DNA from: Lingula anatina
Lineage: Eukaryota > Brachiopoda > Lingulata > Lingulida > Lingulidae
Length of the DNA stretch: 64,000 nucleotides
Reading direction: 5' to 3'
Assembly: GCF_001039355.2 (NCBI RefSeq)
Contig: NW_019775991.1
Location: 140,662-204,661 of the forward strand
The notes beneath the pieces are model-generated. The model saw only the letters and a list, made by a program, of their open reading frames with translations. It was not told the origin of the DNA and did no database searches. Below, in pieces: positions 46,223 through 58,503 of the stretch. Within the stretch, counting starts at the first letter, position 1. Each line of letters starts with the position of its first letter. A program made the translations under genes and the position numbers.

Positions 46223-47540
46223 TTATTCTTCATCGGAAGGACATCTTTCGTAGGCTTTTCCATCAGATTTTTCTTCCTAGAATACAGAACAGAGTATAAT
46301 ACAGGGTTTCTTAAACCAATCTAAAATTATTCCTGCAAGACAAAAATAAACATGTTAACAAAAAAAAAAAAAAAAAAAAGGAATAATAAAAAGGTGACGC
46401 ACGGCATGCTACACTGTAAAAAAGGTAGACTATTCCAACTGTAAAAAAAAAAAAAAAAAAAATACCGGTATCTGGTGAATAGTGAATATGTGAATATGGA
46501 AAAAAACAATAACTTTTCTACACTTACCGAACACTCTTCTGGCACTGGATGACAGATCATTATCAGACATAAACATGCGTATAAGATACACACGAATGCA
46601 ACCAGGTAACATGCCCTGCAATGTGTACAGATAGGCCAGTGTGAATAGATATCAGAATTAATAAGACGATCAAACATGCAAATGAATAAACACACACACA
46701 TATATAATTGTTCCTTCTTATGTGTAATGAGCTTATAGAGTAAACTATGTGATTATGTATGCCCATGTTTAATGTTTAATTTTGTGATTCTGTCTTTATG
46801 TCGTCACAAAGCCAACAAAGAGAATGGCGATTGACAAGGGGTGTTATAAATAAAAAAGGAAGAAAGAAAAATATCAAGTTTAACATCAGAATAACAAATT
46901 ATAAGGCCTTTCTCTGAATAATCTTACCATTCGAACGTTGTAGCGGCCATAAGTGCCCCAGTACCTGACGTTCCTTAAAAAAAAACAAAGTGGATTATGG
47001 ATTAGGACTTTGTTCTACTCAAAGCGAGAAAGAGAGAAAGAGAGATTCCCTTTCAACTGACTGCGTGACAAACTGTTACTCTAATGGTTTCAAATTAATG
47101 TTATTTGTATTTGTTTTAAGAGAAATATTGACTTGAATGAGATACGAAAAGAAGCCTTATAGTTTAAGAAAAACCCCAACCCATAAATTGACTTGACTAT
47201 TGACACCTGTTATGCAAGGTAAGCTATACCCACCAACAGCGAACCCCAGAGACAACATGGCGCTGGAAAGTCCGAGCACCTGCGCTATCTCGGAGTTGTG
47301 ACGTAGCTCCACGAGGTTGGTTACTATGGGCGACACGACTGTAATCACAAAGGCAAATCCAGCACACAAGATACAGTTCGGTGCCAGAGCTTCCCAAACA
47401 CTCCTCGTCCATGGGTACTATTAAAGCGAAAATACTCTCAATAAGCAGGTGCAGTTTTGGTTTCTTGGTTTATCATAAAGGTGTGAGAGAGTTAAACTTT
47501 TAAATTCAACGTGAACCAATCTTGTCTTCAGCAAAACACT

Positions 47541-47588
<48 letters not shown>

Positions 47589-50500
47589 GGAAAGCCTTTT
47601 TTACAAAGGAATTTGAGAACAAAGCTGCATCTGATTTGTAAAGGGTCAAATCTGCTAAAACTTTTAGTTTGTAGGCTTACACCAGATTTTGGCCTAAAGT
47701 TCTTTTGAAAAATAGGCCCTCAGCTTTTCAGGGAGATAAACTTACCGAAATATACGCAGTTACAAATAAGAGCAGTCCTGATGCAGCTAAAATCCAACTG
47801 AAACATGTATATAGTTTGGGTTAAGTTTACCTAATGAACTTAACTGAGTTTACTTAACTAATATATATGACTAGACTACAGCATACATGTACGATGTGAT
47901 ACGTATATTAACTGTATATGCCAATAGTTTGGTTTCAGTAAAGTTTTGAGAGTTAAACCTGTTGTTGCTGTATGTCATAGTTAAACAGTACAGTCTTCCA
48001 TGGCAGGAGATATTATAGGCACAGGGTAGTTCATGGTGCCAATCTTTACGGAGAATGTGGTAATTCATGAGCGCCATCAAAGTCTTCTGTGCGTTCAAAA
48101 ATCAATGGACTACTTTTATCACAGCAAAGAAAAAAAAGCAAAGTAGTGTTGTATACGCATCAGTTGTGTTTAGAAGAGAAAAGCGCGTACTTATTGACTA
48201 TTTTTGATGTATAGAAGAGAAAGGCACCTACTTATCAAGTATTTTGGATAGTCGCTTTACAACTTCTTGCATCATAAGCTGGACAACTCCTGAGACCACA
48301 AATAATACACCTGAAAATAAACATGTACAAATAGGTCAAATTGACTGGCAACAGCACATGGTAAAAAGAAGCTCGCGCTTAAATTAAAAACTTTTAATGC
48401 TCTTAGTATTGAAGATTTTTATAAGCCGGGCAATAAATCCCTCGTTTTTTGTTATTTCATCGTATCATATAGATAAGTATTCCCTTACTGTACATGTTAA
48501 TGTCTGTTGTATGATCAAATAATAAAATAAAACGGAAAGGCATTTAAACAGCAATAAGAATAATAATTTGCCTAGCAATTTCCCCTCAACAGTAAGGTAC
48601 ATCTAAAACCGTTCACAAAATTACGATCTATACACCCCTGTTATAGTTTTTATTTTCTGAATACAAATACTTATTTTGATGCTTATATCCTTAAAGGGTT
48701 AATTATCTAATTATTCATGTGTGAAATTCATTTTGGTGCAACTTCATCGCCCTCTAAATGGTCTGAATACGGAAGTAATTCGAGTCAAATGATACCTGTT
48801 CTCGGGAATCGAAACGTTAACAAATATACACGATCATTGATTATTTCCTAGTTTTGCTCATTCCATATGTTTTACCAGTTTCACTAATGGGGTCTTATTA
48901 GCTAATGGAAATATTCCAATGATCTAATGCCCTTAAAATGACCATGTCTAAATTCCGTTTTAGAATTATAAACACAGGCCACATGCAATATAAATGGCAT
49001 CTCTCAATACTGCCTCTGTGACGACTCAATTGGAAATAATTGAATGTTCTAATATCCTTAAAACTATCGTGTCTAAATATAGATGATAAATACGCAAGGT
49101 GCATGACATCTCTCTATTCCGTGTCTTTGGCATATGAACCCAGTAATGACGTCATTAATGTCCCGGGCATTAATTATAATGGACCAGGGCGGGTCATGTT
49201 GTAATTTAAATGCGGCGCACCTACCTATTTGCCACTCCTGTGCTCCTCGCTGTAGGAGCCACGGTGGCGCCATTGCTAATATTGGGGAGTAGGAAAAGTT
49301 TACGACGAAGGCAAAACCTACAAAGAAGAAGTTTTTCAACGTTCATTGTTACAAAGGTGAAAAATAACGAATTTTTAAATGTGAAACTCGGGGTACTTAT
49401 CAAGGGAGTGGCGTGCAAACACTGGTTAACATACAAGCATCATCAAAAGAATCTGAATAATTAAAAGTATCGGTCAGAAATGAAAATATCGTTTGGCCAC
49501 ACATAATTGATAAATTTGTTACGAGCAGAGACACGGTCGGTTGTTGTTCGTTGTTTAAAACCTACGGTGTTCAATGGGCATAGCAGCTATAATAAAATGT
49601 ACTGGATCCGTGTTGTGCTGTACCGAATAACAGTTCGATGAAAACCAAACGGAACATTCAACCTTGATCTCGTCCCTGTTGGATGTGCATGCCTTTATAT
49701 GTTTTAAGTTCCAAAACAAGGCAGTTTGTGGAGAACTTACCTAAGGCATGGATAATATACGGGTCTTTTAATATATTGAGAAACCTTGAGATCCTAAACG
49801 ATTTATTGTCGTCATCAGTACCCTATAATAAAATAAGAAGTTAATAAATTGACTATATAGACAAATCATTCTCATACTGGTACTGATGAAAAAGTTAATG
49901 TTACGAGATTATCAAATATTTTCCAGGGTCTTTTTTTTTCGTTCGTTCTTATGTTTTAACAGTTTTAAGCGTTCAATTTCACTATACCCAGTAGCTGTAT
50001 GGCTTAATGGAATAACTAAATGATCTAATTCCCTTAAAATGGACGTATCTGCGCCCTTTTATCCTAGAAAACTGAATTTATTCGATAACAAATCTTACCT
50101 CCGCTGTGGGGCAAACAACCAACAAACGTAGCCCTAAAATGAACGAGAGAAAACAAAAAAAAAAAAAATTATTTAATTTCCAAGAACGCATTTGGCTGTT
50201 CGAATAAATGGTACGACTACAACATTAAAGCAATAAATCACAATGTCATTTGAGATGATGATAATTGGATACATTTATTGCATTATATTATATTATATTA
50301 TATTATATTATATTATATTATATTATATTATATTATATTATATTATATTATCCTTACCTGCGTCAAAACATTTGAGACCTCCCTGTAGAAGAAAAGGCGC
50401 CAGTCTGCCCAATAGCTGATATAACACACTGCCCATGGAGTAACCTCCTAAAATAGGTCATTTTTTATTTTATTTTATTTACTAAAAACCACCTTTAAAA

Positions 50501-51092
50501 GATGAGTAACAGAATAAATACAAGTCAATTTTATGGAACACTGAATAATTATCTAATAAATTGAAATAATAAGCAATATATAATATTTTGACTGTTATCA
50601 TCTGAATTGGTCCAAAAACCTGAATATATCTTGCGTTTTGTCTTTTTTTTTTAATATACCGACTGGAAATAAAATTGACTTGAATGGACATATCCTTGTG
50701 ACCCCCAAGAAAACCCATAGGTTTGCCTACTCTCTTCAAGAACCACAGATGGATTTTCCACTAGATATTCGCAGATATGTCTCTGTCTAATTCTACTGTG
50801 TCTAGAGGGAATTTATGTATGGAATTATCTTCACGCCTTACCCTGACTCTATTATAGAGAAGTTAAGTTAGCCATGCAACACAAACTACCTACCTACCTA
50901 GCATTCCAACTGCATACCCTCCAAATGCCACTGCAAACGCTTTTGTCCTTTCCTTTTTATCTTTGAATCTTTCAGCAAGTAATGTCACAGCTACAACAGA
51001 ACAGTGCAGAAAAACAGTTGCTTTACAAAATGAACGTCAGATTTTTAAAAATTAATTAAATATGAACGCGTGCATCAGCTGGCGTGCGTGCG

Positions 51093-51166
<74 letters not shown>

Positions 51167-52797
51167 CGGTCCTTAAAAGTAGACAAAACGTATCGTTGAA
51201 CAACTTAATGACTGCTATGGTGTTGTAGGGCTCAGATAAAATAATAAAAGAAATAAACACTATTATGTTCAGAAGAAGACTTCTCAGGTGATCATTTTAA
51301 GGGGAAGTCTGTAAACTTACCAGCAACATATGTGACACTTGACCCCAGACCCTGAACCATGCGTATCAGAATCAGCAGAGGGAATTGTTTTACAAATGCA
51401 AAAGCTGAAATTATACCATCATTAAATTATTCTGAAATTATCATTCACTTAAAATATAAAGATATGTTTTCAGCTGTCGTGTTATACATACGCAGGCAAA
51501 TAATGTGTGTTTGTAAAATCAAAGTACTTCACGAAGTATCCAAAACCATCGAAAGCAGAGGGAAATCTACAAATATGACGGGAAAACTCACAATCAATCC
51601 AATTAAATGTATATATTATATAAACAGTATTTGCGTTTGATTCAAGCATAAGAATAAAACATTTAGTTAAATTGGAATTTAAAAATTACCTATCGTTGCC
51701 GCGGCATCTAGAACACACCCAACCAGCAGAGGCGACTTGTGGCCAAACCTTAAAGATGGTTTAAATAGTTATATAAAACACAATATTGGAGTATATGCTC
51801 AATGTTATCATATCATTTTTCCACCCTTTCTTCCATCATTCCGTCCATCCATCCATCTATTCTGTAGGTTAGTGTTTCAATCGGTCACTTTGTTAGTCAG
51901 TCAGATAGACGTCAGTCAGTTCGTCAGTCAGTGAGTCACTTAGTCAATTAGTCAGTCAGATAGACAGATAGTCTGTAGAGTCAGTCACTTAGCTAGTCAA
52001 TCAGTCAGATGTCAGTCGGTTAGTAAGTCAGTGAGCCACTTAGTCAATCAGTCAGTCAGTTAGACAGGTATCAGTCTGTAGAGTCAGTCACTTAGTCAAT
52101 CAGACAGATGTCAGTTGGTAAGTCAGTCAGTGAGTCACGTAGCCAATCAGTCAGTCTCTCCCCTCTTGAATCAGTCAGTTGCTATGGAATCATTAGCGTA
52201 CCTGCCCACCACGATCCCGACCAGCGGCCTCACCACTATCTCCACTGCAAACTTGACTGCCAGCAACACTCCGCCTTTGCCAGAGAGGCCTTCTATCTTA
52301 GGCTCCTCCCTTCCAACCCCAGGGACGGACGCACCACCCCCAGGGACCGCCACGACACTTGAGTTACTGGGAGAGGTTTGACAGCTGGTCGTTGGGTCTT
52401 CGTCGTCTTCCATTAGAAGGCAGGGGAGGATGGCTTCTGCAATAAATAAATAAACAAATAAATAAATAAATAAATAAATGATAACAATGAAAATGAAAAC
52501 TTGCAAATATACAGACACTTTGACCATGGCTCACTGAAATAACTTAATCTGACATTAATGTCAACAGAATTTTATGCAAATATTTAAAAAAACCGTAATA
52601 ACATGTTAAGTACCAGATATAGTTGATTTATAAGACATACTTAAAGTAAACATATTTTATTTGTGTGTTGAGTAAAATTTGACGCTTGACAAACTTGGAA
52701 ATATATATGTAATAAATCTTCTGTTACCCAGCGCTCGTGACAGCTCGGAAAAAGCATTTTGCTCACACTCACAAATACGTGACAAAAAAAATAATAA

Positions 52798-52836
<39 letters not shown>

Positions 52837-55062
52837 AAAAATAGGCCGCAATATAAAATTCATGTACACCGATGTAGAATTTGGTGTCCATTATCAAATA
52901 TATATAACAGTCCCAAATTTGAAAGGGTTGACAGTTGGCTAAAATCCATTCCCCAAGCGGTAACAAGGCCGATAATACAGGACTTAAATGAAAAGTGCTT
53001 CAAAATATTGACTGCATAATTTATTTAAATCAAAATAATCAATTTCTCTAATTTTGTCTTAATATAACTTTTGAAGAGTTCTCATGTCAACGTTGCAACT
53101 TTCAATTTTTTTCTATTTTCGTTTAAAGTGCCTAAAGACCTTTCGAAGTCACAAAAATTATGTAACTTTTATAGTTGATTTATTACAACTGCATTCGCTT
53201 TCAGTTTGCAATATACTATAGCCTACAACCTATCGCGTGATGGTTCTGCATTCAATGCCGCAGTATTTTAATGATAAAAACATCTCACCTTGAAGTATTT
53301 CACTGTATGGCCACTATAAAAATACAGGTTCTCCTTTTCCAGTAAACAGATTTTAATCTATTAAAATGGCCTTTCAACGCCACCAACAACAACAACAACA
53401 ACAACAACAACAACGTTTTGTTTACGTGTTAAATAAATTAATATTTTTACCACAAAAATGAAGAAATGTTATGTGATCGTGACCCTGCCTCAACCACTAT
53501 AAGCGCTGAATACCAAGCGGGGAGATAGCAGGTACCGTTTATGGAGGACTGGTATGTCCTCGGATGGGGTCGAACCCACGGCGAAATGCGAGTACTTTCT
53601 CTATGTAGATTCATGTCAATTCACCGTATAGATCTTAAAGGAAAAAATAAGTATTATCACTGATGCATCTCTGAAGATCTACTATACAGATGTCATATAT
53701 AATCCAAGCTTTCGGCCCCTGGGCCTTCTTCGGGGATTATCTGTAAAGTAGATCTTCAGAGATGCATCAGTTATAATACTTATTCTTTCTCTAGGTATGT
53801 AAATAAAATACTACACGAACACCCTCTCACCAAGAAGTTTTAAAGAGACTTCTTGCTCTCACGATATATTTGCCTTAAACACACCTCGTGGACGCTCGAG
53901 GTAACCTGGCACGTAGCGCGCTTGTGACAGCAAGCTATTCAACGTAGACAAGCATGTTATTCAACGCAGTATAGTACATTGTATCTACAAGTACCGCCAT
54001 CACCACCTGTGCCACAACATCAAAGTTAAAACTGCTATGTGCATTACACATGTTGGGCTCTTCTGAGGTCGTTTTCGGTCAATAATGAAACAGTTTTTAA
54101 CACTTCACTGCATATTCTATTTCAATTTATCCCAGAGCTACTGACTCTAAACTATCGTTATTTTCTCTCTGTCACATCTCTTTCATAAATTACTCATTTA
54201 TATTGTTAAAACATTTCAAACCCGACACTTTATAACTCTTTTTCATTTATTACAAGTTAAAGTAAACAAGTAGAGTTTGGTCCTTATATACCGCACTTCA
54301 ATATATACATGTTTACAATGGACGCTTGGCCATTTTTAGCCACCTTACAAGGGGAGGACGGAGACCGTCTTCGGGGTCTTCCGGAAGATGGTCAGAATAT
54401 TTTAAGTTACATTGGCGGGCATTTGTTTTTTTTCTTTCTGAAGACGGTCACATATGGAAAATGGATCAACAAAGGTAATTTAGAAGACTGTCAGAGAGTA
54501 TATATATATTTCTGGATCCGCCCCTGATGCAGACTGGGTGTTGGCCGTCTCGCCTCCCTGGGGAGGATACAGCCCGGCTGTCGTATGAGGCGCTCAAAGC
54601 TAACAAACGAACAGTATCTCTCGCTGACAGACCAGGCACTTTACTCTGCCTCAACCACGATAACCGCTGAATGCCAAGCTGGGACACACAGGCACCGTTT
54701 ATGAAGGACTGGTATGTCCTCGGATGGGGTAAAACCCACGTCCTCCCGGAGGACAATATGAGTACAAGGCATTCCGGTATATGTACATTTTAATGCACTA
54801 AAAAGAATTGCGTGTAACAAGCAATCAGCCAAGATGCTGCATCTGAATAGACCTTACTTCATCTGCAAACTATGTAACATTCTAATAATAGGGTAGGGTA
54901 AATAATAATCACTTTTTTGGAAATCTCTAGAGGAACAGGAGGCAAAATGGGCCAAAAAGATTCTTTCTGGTGAGAAGTTTGAGCTATGAGCATTCTTTAG
55001 GTTGGTAATTTCACTATTTTTGGAACGTATGCAAAACATGTTTACTACATATAGTACCTGTA

Positions 55063-55127
<65 letters not shown>

Positions 55128-55804
55128 GAACTGAATAGGGTTGGGTGCAGCACAAGTTTTTGATAAGAAAGTGGTTTCTATGGCAGAAAATGATGCTAAA
55201 CGCACGTGGCAACTGCATTTTTCACACCAATCAGTAATTCGAGTAAGTTCCCGAATTTTTCCCTAGTCTTCAATATAGAGCCTTATTATCACTTACCCTT
55301 ATGATAACTTAGCCTCATGATCACATAACCTTAAGATCACTTAGCCTCAATCACTTAGCCTTATAATCGCTTCTTAGCCTTATGATCACTTAGCCTTATA
55401 ATCGCTTCTTAGCCTTACGATCACTTAGCCGTATAATTACTTCTTAGCCTTAGGATCAAATAACCATATGCATGATCACTTATAGCCTCAATCACTAATC
55501 CTTAACTTAATAGCCTTATAATCCATCGCCTTATCCAATATGATTACTTACCCAATGTTGCCGACAGGCTGGTTTGGAGCGCCAGGGACACGAACACCAC
55601 GGCTATGACCAACCCCTGGGAACGCCGGAAAGCGTGCCATTTGTCTTTTGCTGACACCGGTCTGGTCTCGTCCTCGGGAGGCCACTCCAGTAACCAAATA
55701 TCATTCACAGGACCCGCGCCGTGCCCCCCTTGGATATTTTGTTCTGGTATTTCACTGCATCTCTCATACGGAGGACGGCTGTGTGTATTCCCATTGTCTG
55801 ACAT
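46223..55804 (-). CDS. SLC18-like (vesicular amine transporter family) MFS protein B, intact, 15 exons
   Basis: Exons: 55804-55552, 52436-52202, 51748-51690, 51404-51321, 50990-50898, 50447-50358, 50133-50099, 49822-49741, 49317-49225, 48310-48232, 47797-47746, 47417-47234, 46964-46928, 46615-46528, 46276-46223. They join in frame to 1518 nt, 505 aa. A cytosolic N-terminus (~60 aa, acidic, NIQGGHGAGPVNDIWLLEWP) precedes helix 1 (GLVIAVVFVSLALQ) and a ~50-residue Ser/Gly/Pro-rich luminal loop, as in VMAT/VAChT. The helix 2 Lys is kept (LLAVKFAVE); the late hallmark LVELRH matches LVDLRH of VMATs. The helix 1, 10 and 11 Asp of VMATs are replaced (Q, I and S), so classic proton-coupled monoamine transport is doubtful. 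It ends CPSDEE, an acidic tail. Expected on an acidic vesicle or plasma membrane; substrate unknown. Confidence 0.9.
47545..47588. repeat. (AAAT)n microsatellite, unit B
   Basis: About eleven units at the position equivalent to 31346-31388. Confidence 0.95.
50281..50352. repeat. (TATTA)n pentamer microsatellite, unit B
   Basis: About fourteen units beside the exon 6 donor, expanded relative to the A copy. Confidence 0.95.
51096..51165. repeat. (GT)n-(GA)n compound microsatellite, unit B
   Basis: Same compound order and intron as in copy A. Confidence 0.95.
51890..52160. repeat. GTCAGTCA-type minisatellite, unit B
   Basis: Irregular array of GTCAGTCAGT, CACTTAGTCAAT and AGACAGATGTC modules ending about 40 bp before the exon 2 donor. 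Unit spacing is irregular. Confidence 0.85.
52797..52842. repeat. (AAAT)n microsatellite
   Basis: About eleven AATA units in intron 1 of the SLC18-like B gene. A similar tract sits beside exon 2 (52441-52480). Confidence 0.95.
53383..53414. repeat. (CAA)n microsatellite
   Basis: About ten CAA units in intron 1 of the SLC18-like B gene. Copy A has only a few CAG/CAA units at the corresponding place (about 38022). Confidence 0.9.
53490..53590. repeat. Dispersed repeat, copy 1 (CTGGTATGTCCTCGGATGGG family)
   Basis: Shares CTGCCTCAACCAC, the segment ACCGTTTATG and CTGGTATGTCCTCGGATGGG with 54650-54770. It ends GGTCGAACCCACG, resembling a tRNA B box, so a tRNA-derived SINE fragment is possible. 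Confidence 0.55.
53645..53790. mobile_element. Long palindromic element with a hammerhead-like centre
   Basis: The arms AATAAGTATTAT...GATGCATCTCTGAAGATCTACT and their complement form a ~45-bp imperfect inverted repeat. The centre contains, on the minus strand, CCGAAGA, a GGCCC/GGGCC stem and GAAA, close to a hammerhead ribozyme core. Confidence 0.6.
54348..54526. mobile_element. MITE, GGATCCGCCCCTG-ended family, copy 1
   Basis: Contains ACCGTCTTC...GAAGACGGTCA motifs and ends CTGGATCCGCCCCTG. The left end is degenerate (AAGGGGAGGACGG). It matches 56827-56994. Confidence 0.65.
54650..54770. repeat. Dispersed repeat, copy 2 (CTGGTATGTCCTCGGATGGG family)
   Basis: Second copy of the 53490 repeat, with TGCCAAGCTGGGACACACAG and AACCCACGTCCTCC at its end. 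Confidence 0.55.
55062..55124. repeat. (TA)n microsatellite
   Basis: About 30 TA units in intron 1 of the SLC18-like B gene. Confidence 0.95.
55280..55530. repeat. CTTAGCCTTATGATCA-type minisatellite, unit B
   Basis: More than ten imperfect units of CACTTAGCCTTATGAT and GCTTCTTAGCCTTA. It ends next to the exon 1 donor, like the shorter array in copy A. Confidence 0.85.
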
Positions 55805-55889
55805 AACGGTCCATACCGAGGTACTGCGTGTACCAGCTGTGTTGCTTCTGCAATAGCGTCCGTATTTGCCCCTATGTGTAAACAATATA

Positions 55890-57246
55890 ATTTGGCATTA
55901 TCTTAGCAGCGAACTGAATTGTAAACAAGCTCCGTCACATACCTGTGCACAAACTACAAATTTTGTTAAAAATAGGTACAAGAAATGTCCCGAAAAAATG
56001 AGGACTTTTTAAACCACAGCGCCGCGCGTGACCCTTCACAGTTAAAATGCAGAAGAGAATAAGCTAGACTTATGGCTTGCAACTACTAGCCTAATGATCT
56101 CCGTTTATCATCTCCGGGCATAACATTATACAGCCTCACGCGTTTCATATTTATATATATGCACAAGTCCTTTATTGTAGATATTGTAATGAATGCACCT
56201 AATTACTGATAAATGATACCGGGTGCTTTAGGGACAATGTTGATTAGTTCCCTAATTAGATCATACTAGGCCTAGGTACCTAAGATAGGACCGCAGAAGA
56301 GCCAAAGCCTTGCAATTAATTCCAGCAGTATCCTCAAATAATGACACTGAGGAAATAATATTTGGATGGCAGATAATAAAGAATGAAAAAAGTATATATA
56401 CAATAGATGATCATATGAAAACTATATAGCAAGTGGATTTCTTTAAATACGTGAGCAGTGATGAGGGTATATGTAGTCTAGTCGGCTGCAAAATTGAGAA
56501 AAGTTTTTACGTGTACTTTGCAATACAGAGTATGGAGGCACCATGATATTAAGGTTAAAACAGAGCCATTCCCAATAAAAATACATGTTACCAAGGCTGT
56601 GTTCTGTTTAAAAATTATCAGTCCTGCAAGATCTCTCTATATCTGCGAGGATATTCAGTGTAATCACCTTAATTGTCTGGCCCGCCCCCTCCAGAACCTA
56701 CAAACGATAATAACCCTGTAGTTTTTACTTTTACCGACGTTTACTGTTCCTCATTGGTCTAGTCTAAGCACCCTCTAGCAGGGCCACAGTTATTATGTGG
56801 ACATTTTTGCTGAGGTTAGATACAGTCAGGGGCGGATTTAGGCCGTCTTCTGGGTCTTCTGGAAGACGGTCAGTTTGTAGAGTTAACACTGACATGTATC
56901 TAATTTTTTCTGTCGGAAGACGGTCAATAATGGAGGATGGATCAACAAATATAATTTGGAAGACTGTCAGAAAATATCTCTGGATCCGCCCCTATATGGT
57001 GCGTAAACTGAACGTACCTCGATCTTTAACAGTGTGCCACAGGATTGCTGCCCCGGGTCAGAATGGCGAGAAACAAATCACCATCGCCAGATATCAACCT
57101 TATTAGGGAATCTGTGAGCAACTTTTTCTAGCCAAAGCAGTAAGGCCACACTTTTTTATTTTTATGGATGACATCCTCTAGGGACCCCAAAATCGGAGCG
57201 AGCGGGCGAAAAAAAAACAGTCCAAAAAGAAAACTGCTTAAGAAAA
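55890..57246. other. Region upstream of SLC18-like B, no gene seen
   Basis: 55970-56160 still matches the region upstream of the A copy (39375-39530). After that the sequence is unique apart from the MITE at 56827-56994. The 75-codon frame at 56494-56721 is unrecognised. Confidence 0.5.
56827..56994. mobile_element. MITE, CAGGGGCGGAT-ended family, copy 2
   Basis: Starts CAGGGGCGGATTTAGG and ends CTGGATCCGCCCCTA, giving ~12-bp inverted ends. Internal GAAGACGGTCA and AAGACTGTCAGA motifs are shared with 54348-54526. CAGGGGCGGAT ends are typical of hAT-type non-autonomous elements. Confidence 0.7.
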
Positions 57247-57998
57247 ANNNNNNNNNNNNNNNNNNNNNNNNNNNNNNNNNNNNNNNNNNNNNNNNNNNNN
57301 NNNNNNNNNNNNNNNNNNNNNNNNNNNNNNNNNNNNNNNNNNNNNNNNNNNNNNNNNNNNNNNNNNNNNNNNNNNNNNNNNNNNNNNNNNNNNNNNNNNN
57401 NNNNNNNNNNNNNNNNNNNNNNNNNNNNNNNNNNNNNNNNNNNNNNNNNNNNNNNNNNNNNNNNNNNNNNNNNNNNNNNNNNNNNNNNNNNNNNNNNNNN
57501 NNNNNNNNNNNNNNNNNNNNNNNNNNNNNNNNNNNNNNNNNNNNNNNNNNNNNNNNNNNNNNNNNNNNNNNNNNNNNNNNNNNNNNNNNNNNNNNNNNNN
57601 NNNNNNNNNNNNNNNNNNNNNNNNNNNNNNNNNNNNNNNNNNNNNNNNNNNNNNNNNNNNNNNNNNNNNNNNNNNNNNNNNNNNNNNNNNNNNNNNNNNN
57701 NNNNNNNNNNNNNNNNNNNNNNNNNNNNNNNNNNNNNNNNNNNNNNNNNNNNNNNNNNNNNNNNNNNNNNNNNNNNNNNNNNNNNNNNNNNNNNNNNNNN
57801 NNNNNNNNNNNNNNNNNNNNNNNNNNNNNNNNNNNNNNNNNNNNNNNNNNNNNNNNNNNNNNNNNNNNNNNNNNNNNNNNNNNNNNNNNNNNNNNNNNNN
57901 NNNNNNNNNNNNNNNNNNNNNNNNNNNNNNNNNNNNNNNNNNNNNNNNNNNNNNNNNNNNNNNNNNNNNNNNNNNNNNNNNNNNNNNNNNNNNNNNNN
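57247..57998. other. Assembly gap (752 N)
   Basis: A run of unknown bases, flanked on the right by a G homopolymer of about 14 and a T run, which is a plausible reason for the sequencing break. AAAATAAAAAAGTGTGGCC at about 58087-58106 is inverted relative to GGCCACACTTTTTTATTTTT before the gap (57142-57162), so the gap may lie inside an inverted-repeat element. Confidence 0.9.
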
Positions 57999-58503
57999 CC
58001 GACTTCCTTGGGGGGGGGGGGGGGAAGGGGAATTTTTTTTTTTTGGAGAACGGACGAAAATCGGTGCGCGCGCAGGATGTCATCCATAAAAATAAAAAAG
58101 TGTGGCCTAAACGTCTTACTAGTCCCTCGAGAAATCTTAAAAAACAAATTTAACAACAGATGCGCCATTGATGGCTATACCTACGTAATAATCTCTTAAG
58201 AGGTATGATTCGAATTAGTCTAGATGGGCAATCCTTTTCATGGTTCAGGTTACCCATAGTCATTGTGCTGCAAAACAGCGCTAAGGTATTTGAATACAAT
58301 TGTATTAGCCTGTTAACAGAGAGTCCAAGTATCTAAAATGGGTCATCAATTTCCTACTCTCGTTGTTCAAGAGCATTTACCATGACTTTAGTGCAATGCT
58401 GTGCGACTTTTTATACTGGCTTCCAAATAAATAGGCAGTTCAGAAATTAAGATATTAAAATGTGTAGTATAATGTATATAAATATATGGAGAGTTTAGAA
58501 TTT

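Noticed and set aside
51890-52160. CRISPR-like array of GTCAGTCA repeats
   Set aside because: Units are 4-15 bp, irregular, with no unique spacers of constant length, and the context is a eukaryotic intron.
53540-53585. tRNA gene suggested by GGTCGAACCC
   Set aside because: A B-box-like motif without a matching A box or a foldable cloverleaf; kept only as a dispersed repeat.
57128-58199. Long open frames of 281-346 codons on both strands
   Set aside because: They are made almost entirely of unknown bases in the assembly gap; the sequenced ends are poly-Lys, poly-Pro and homopolymer reads.
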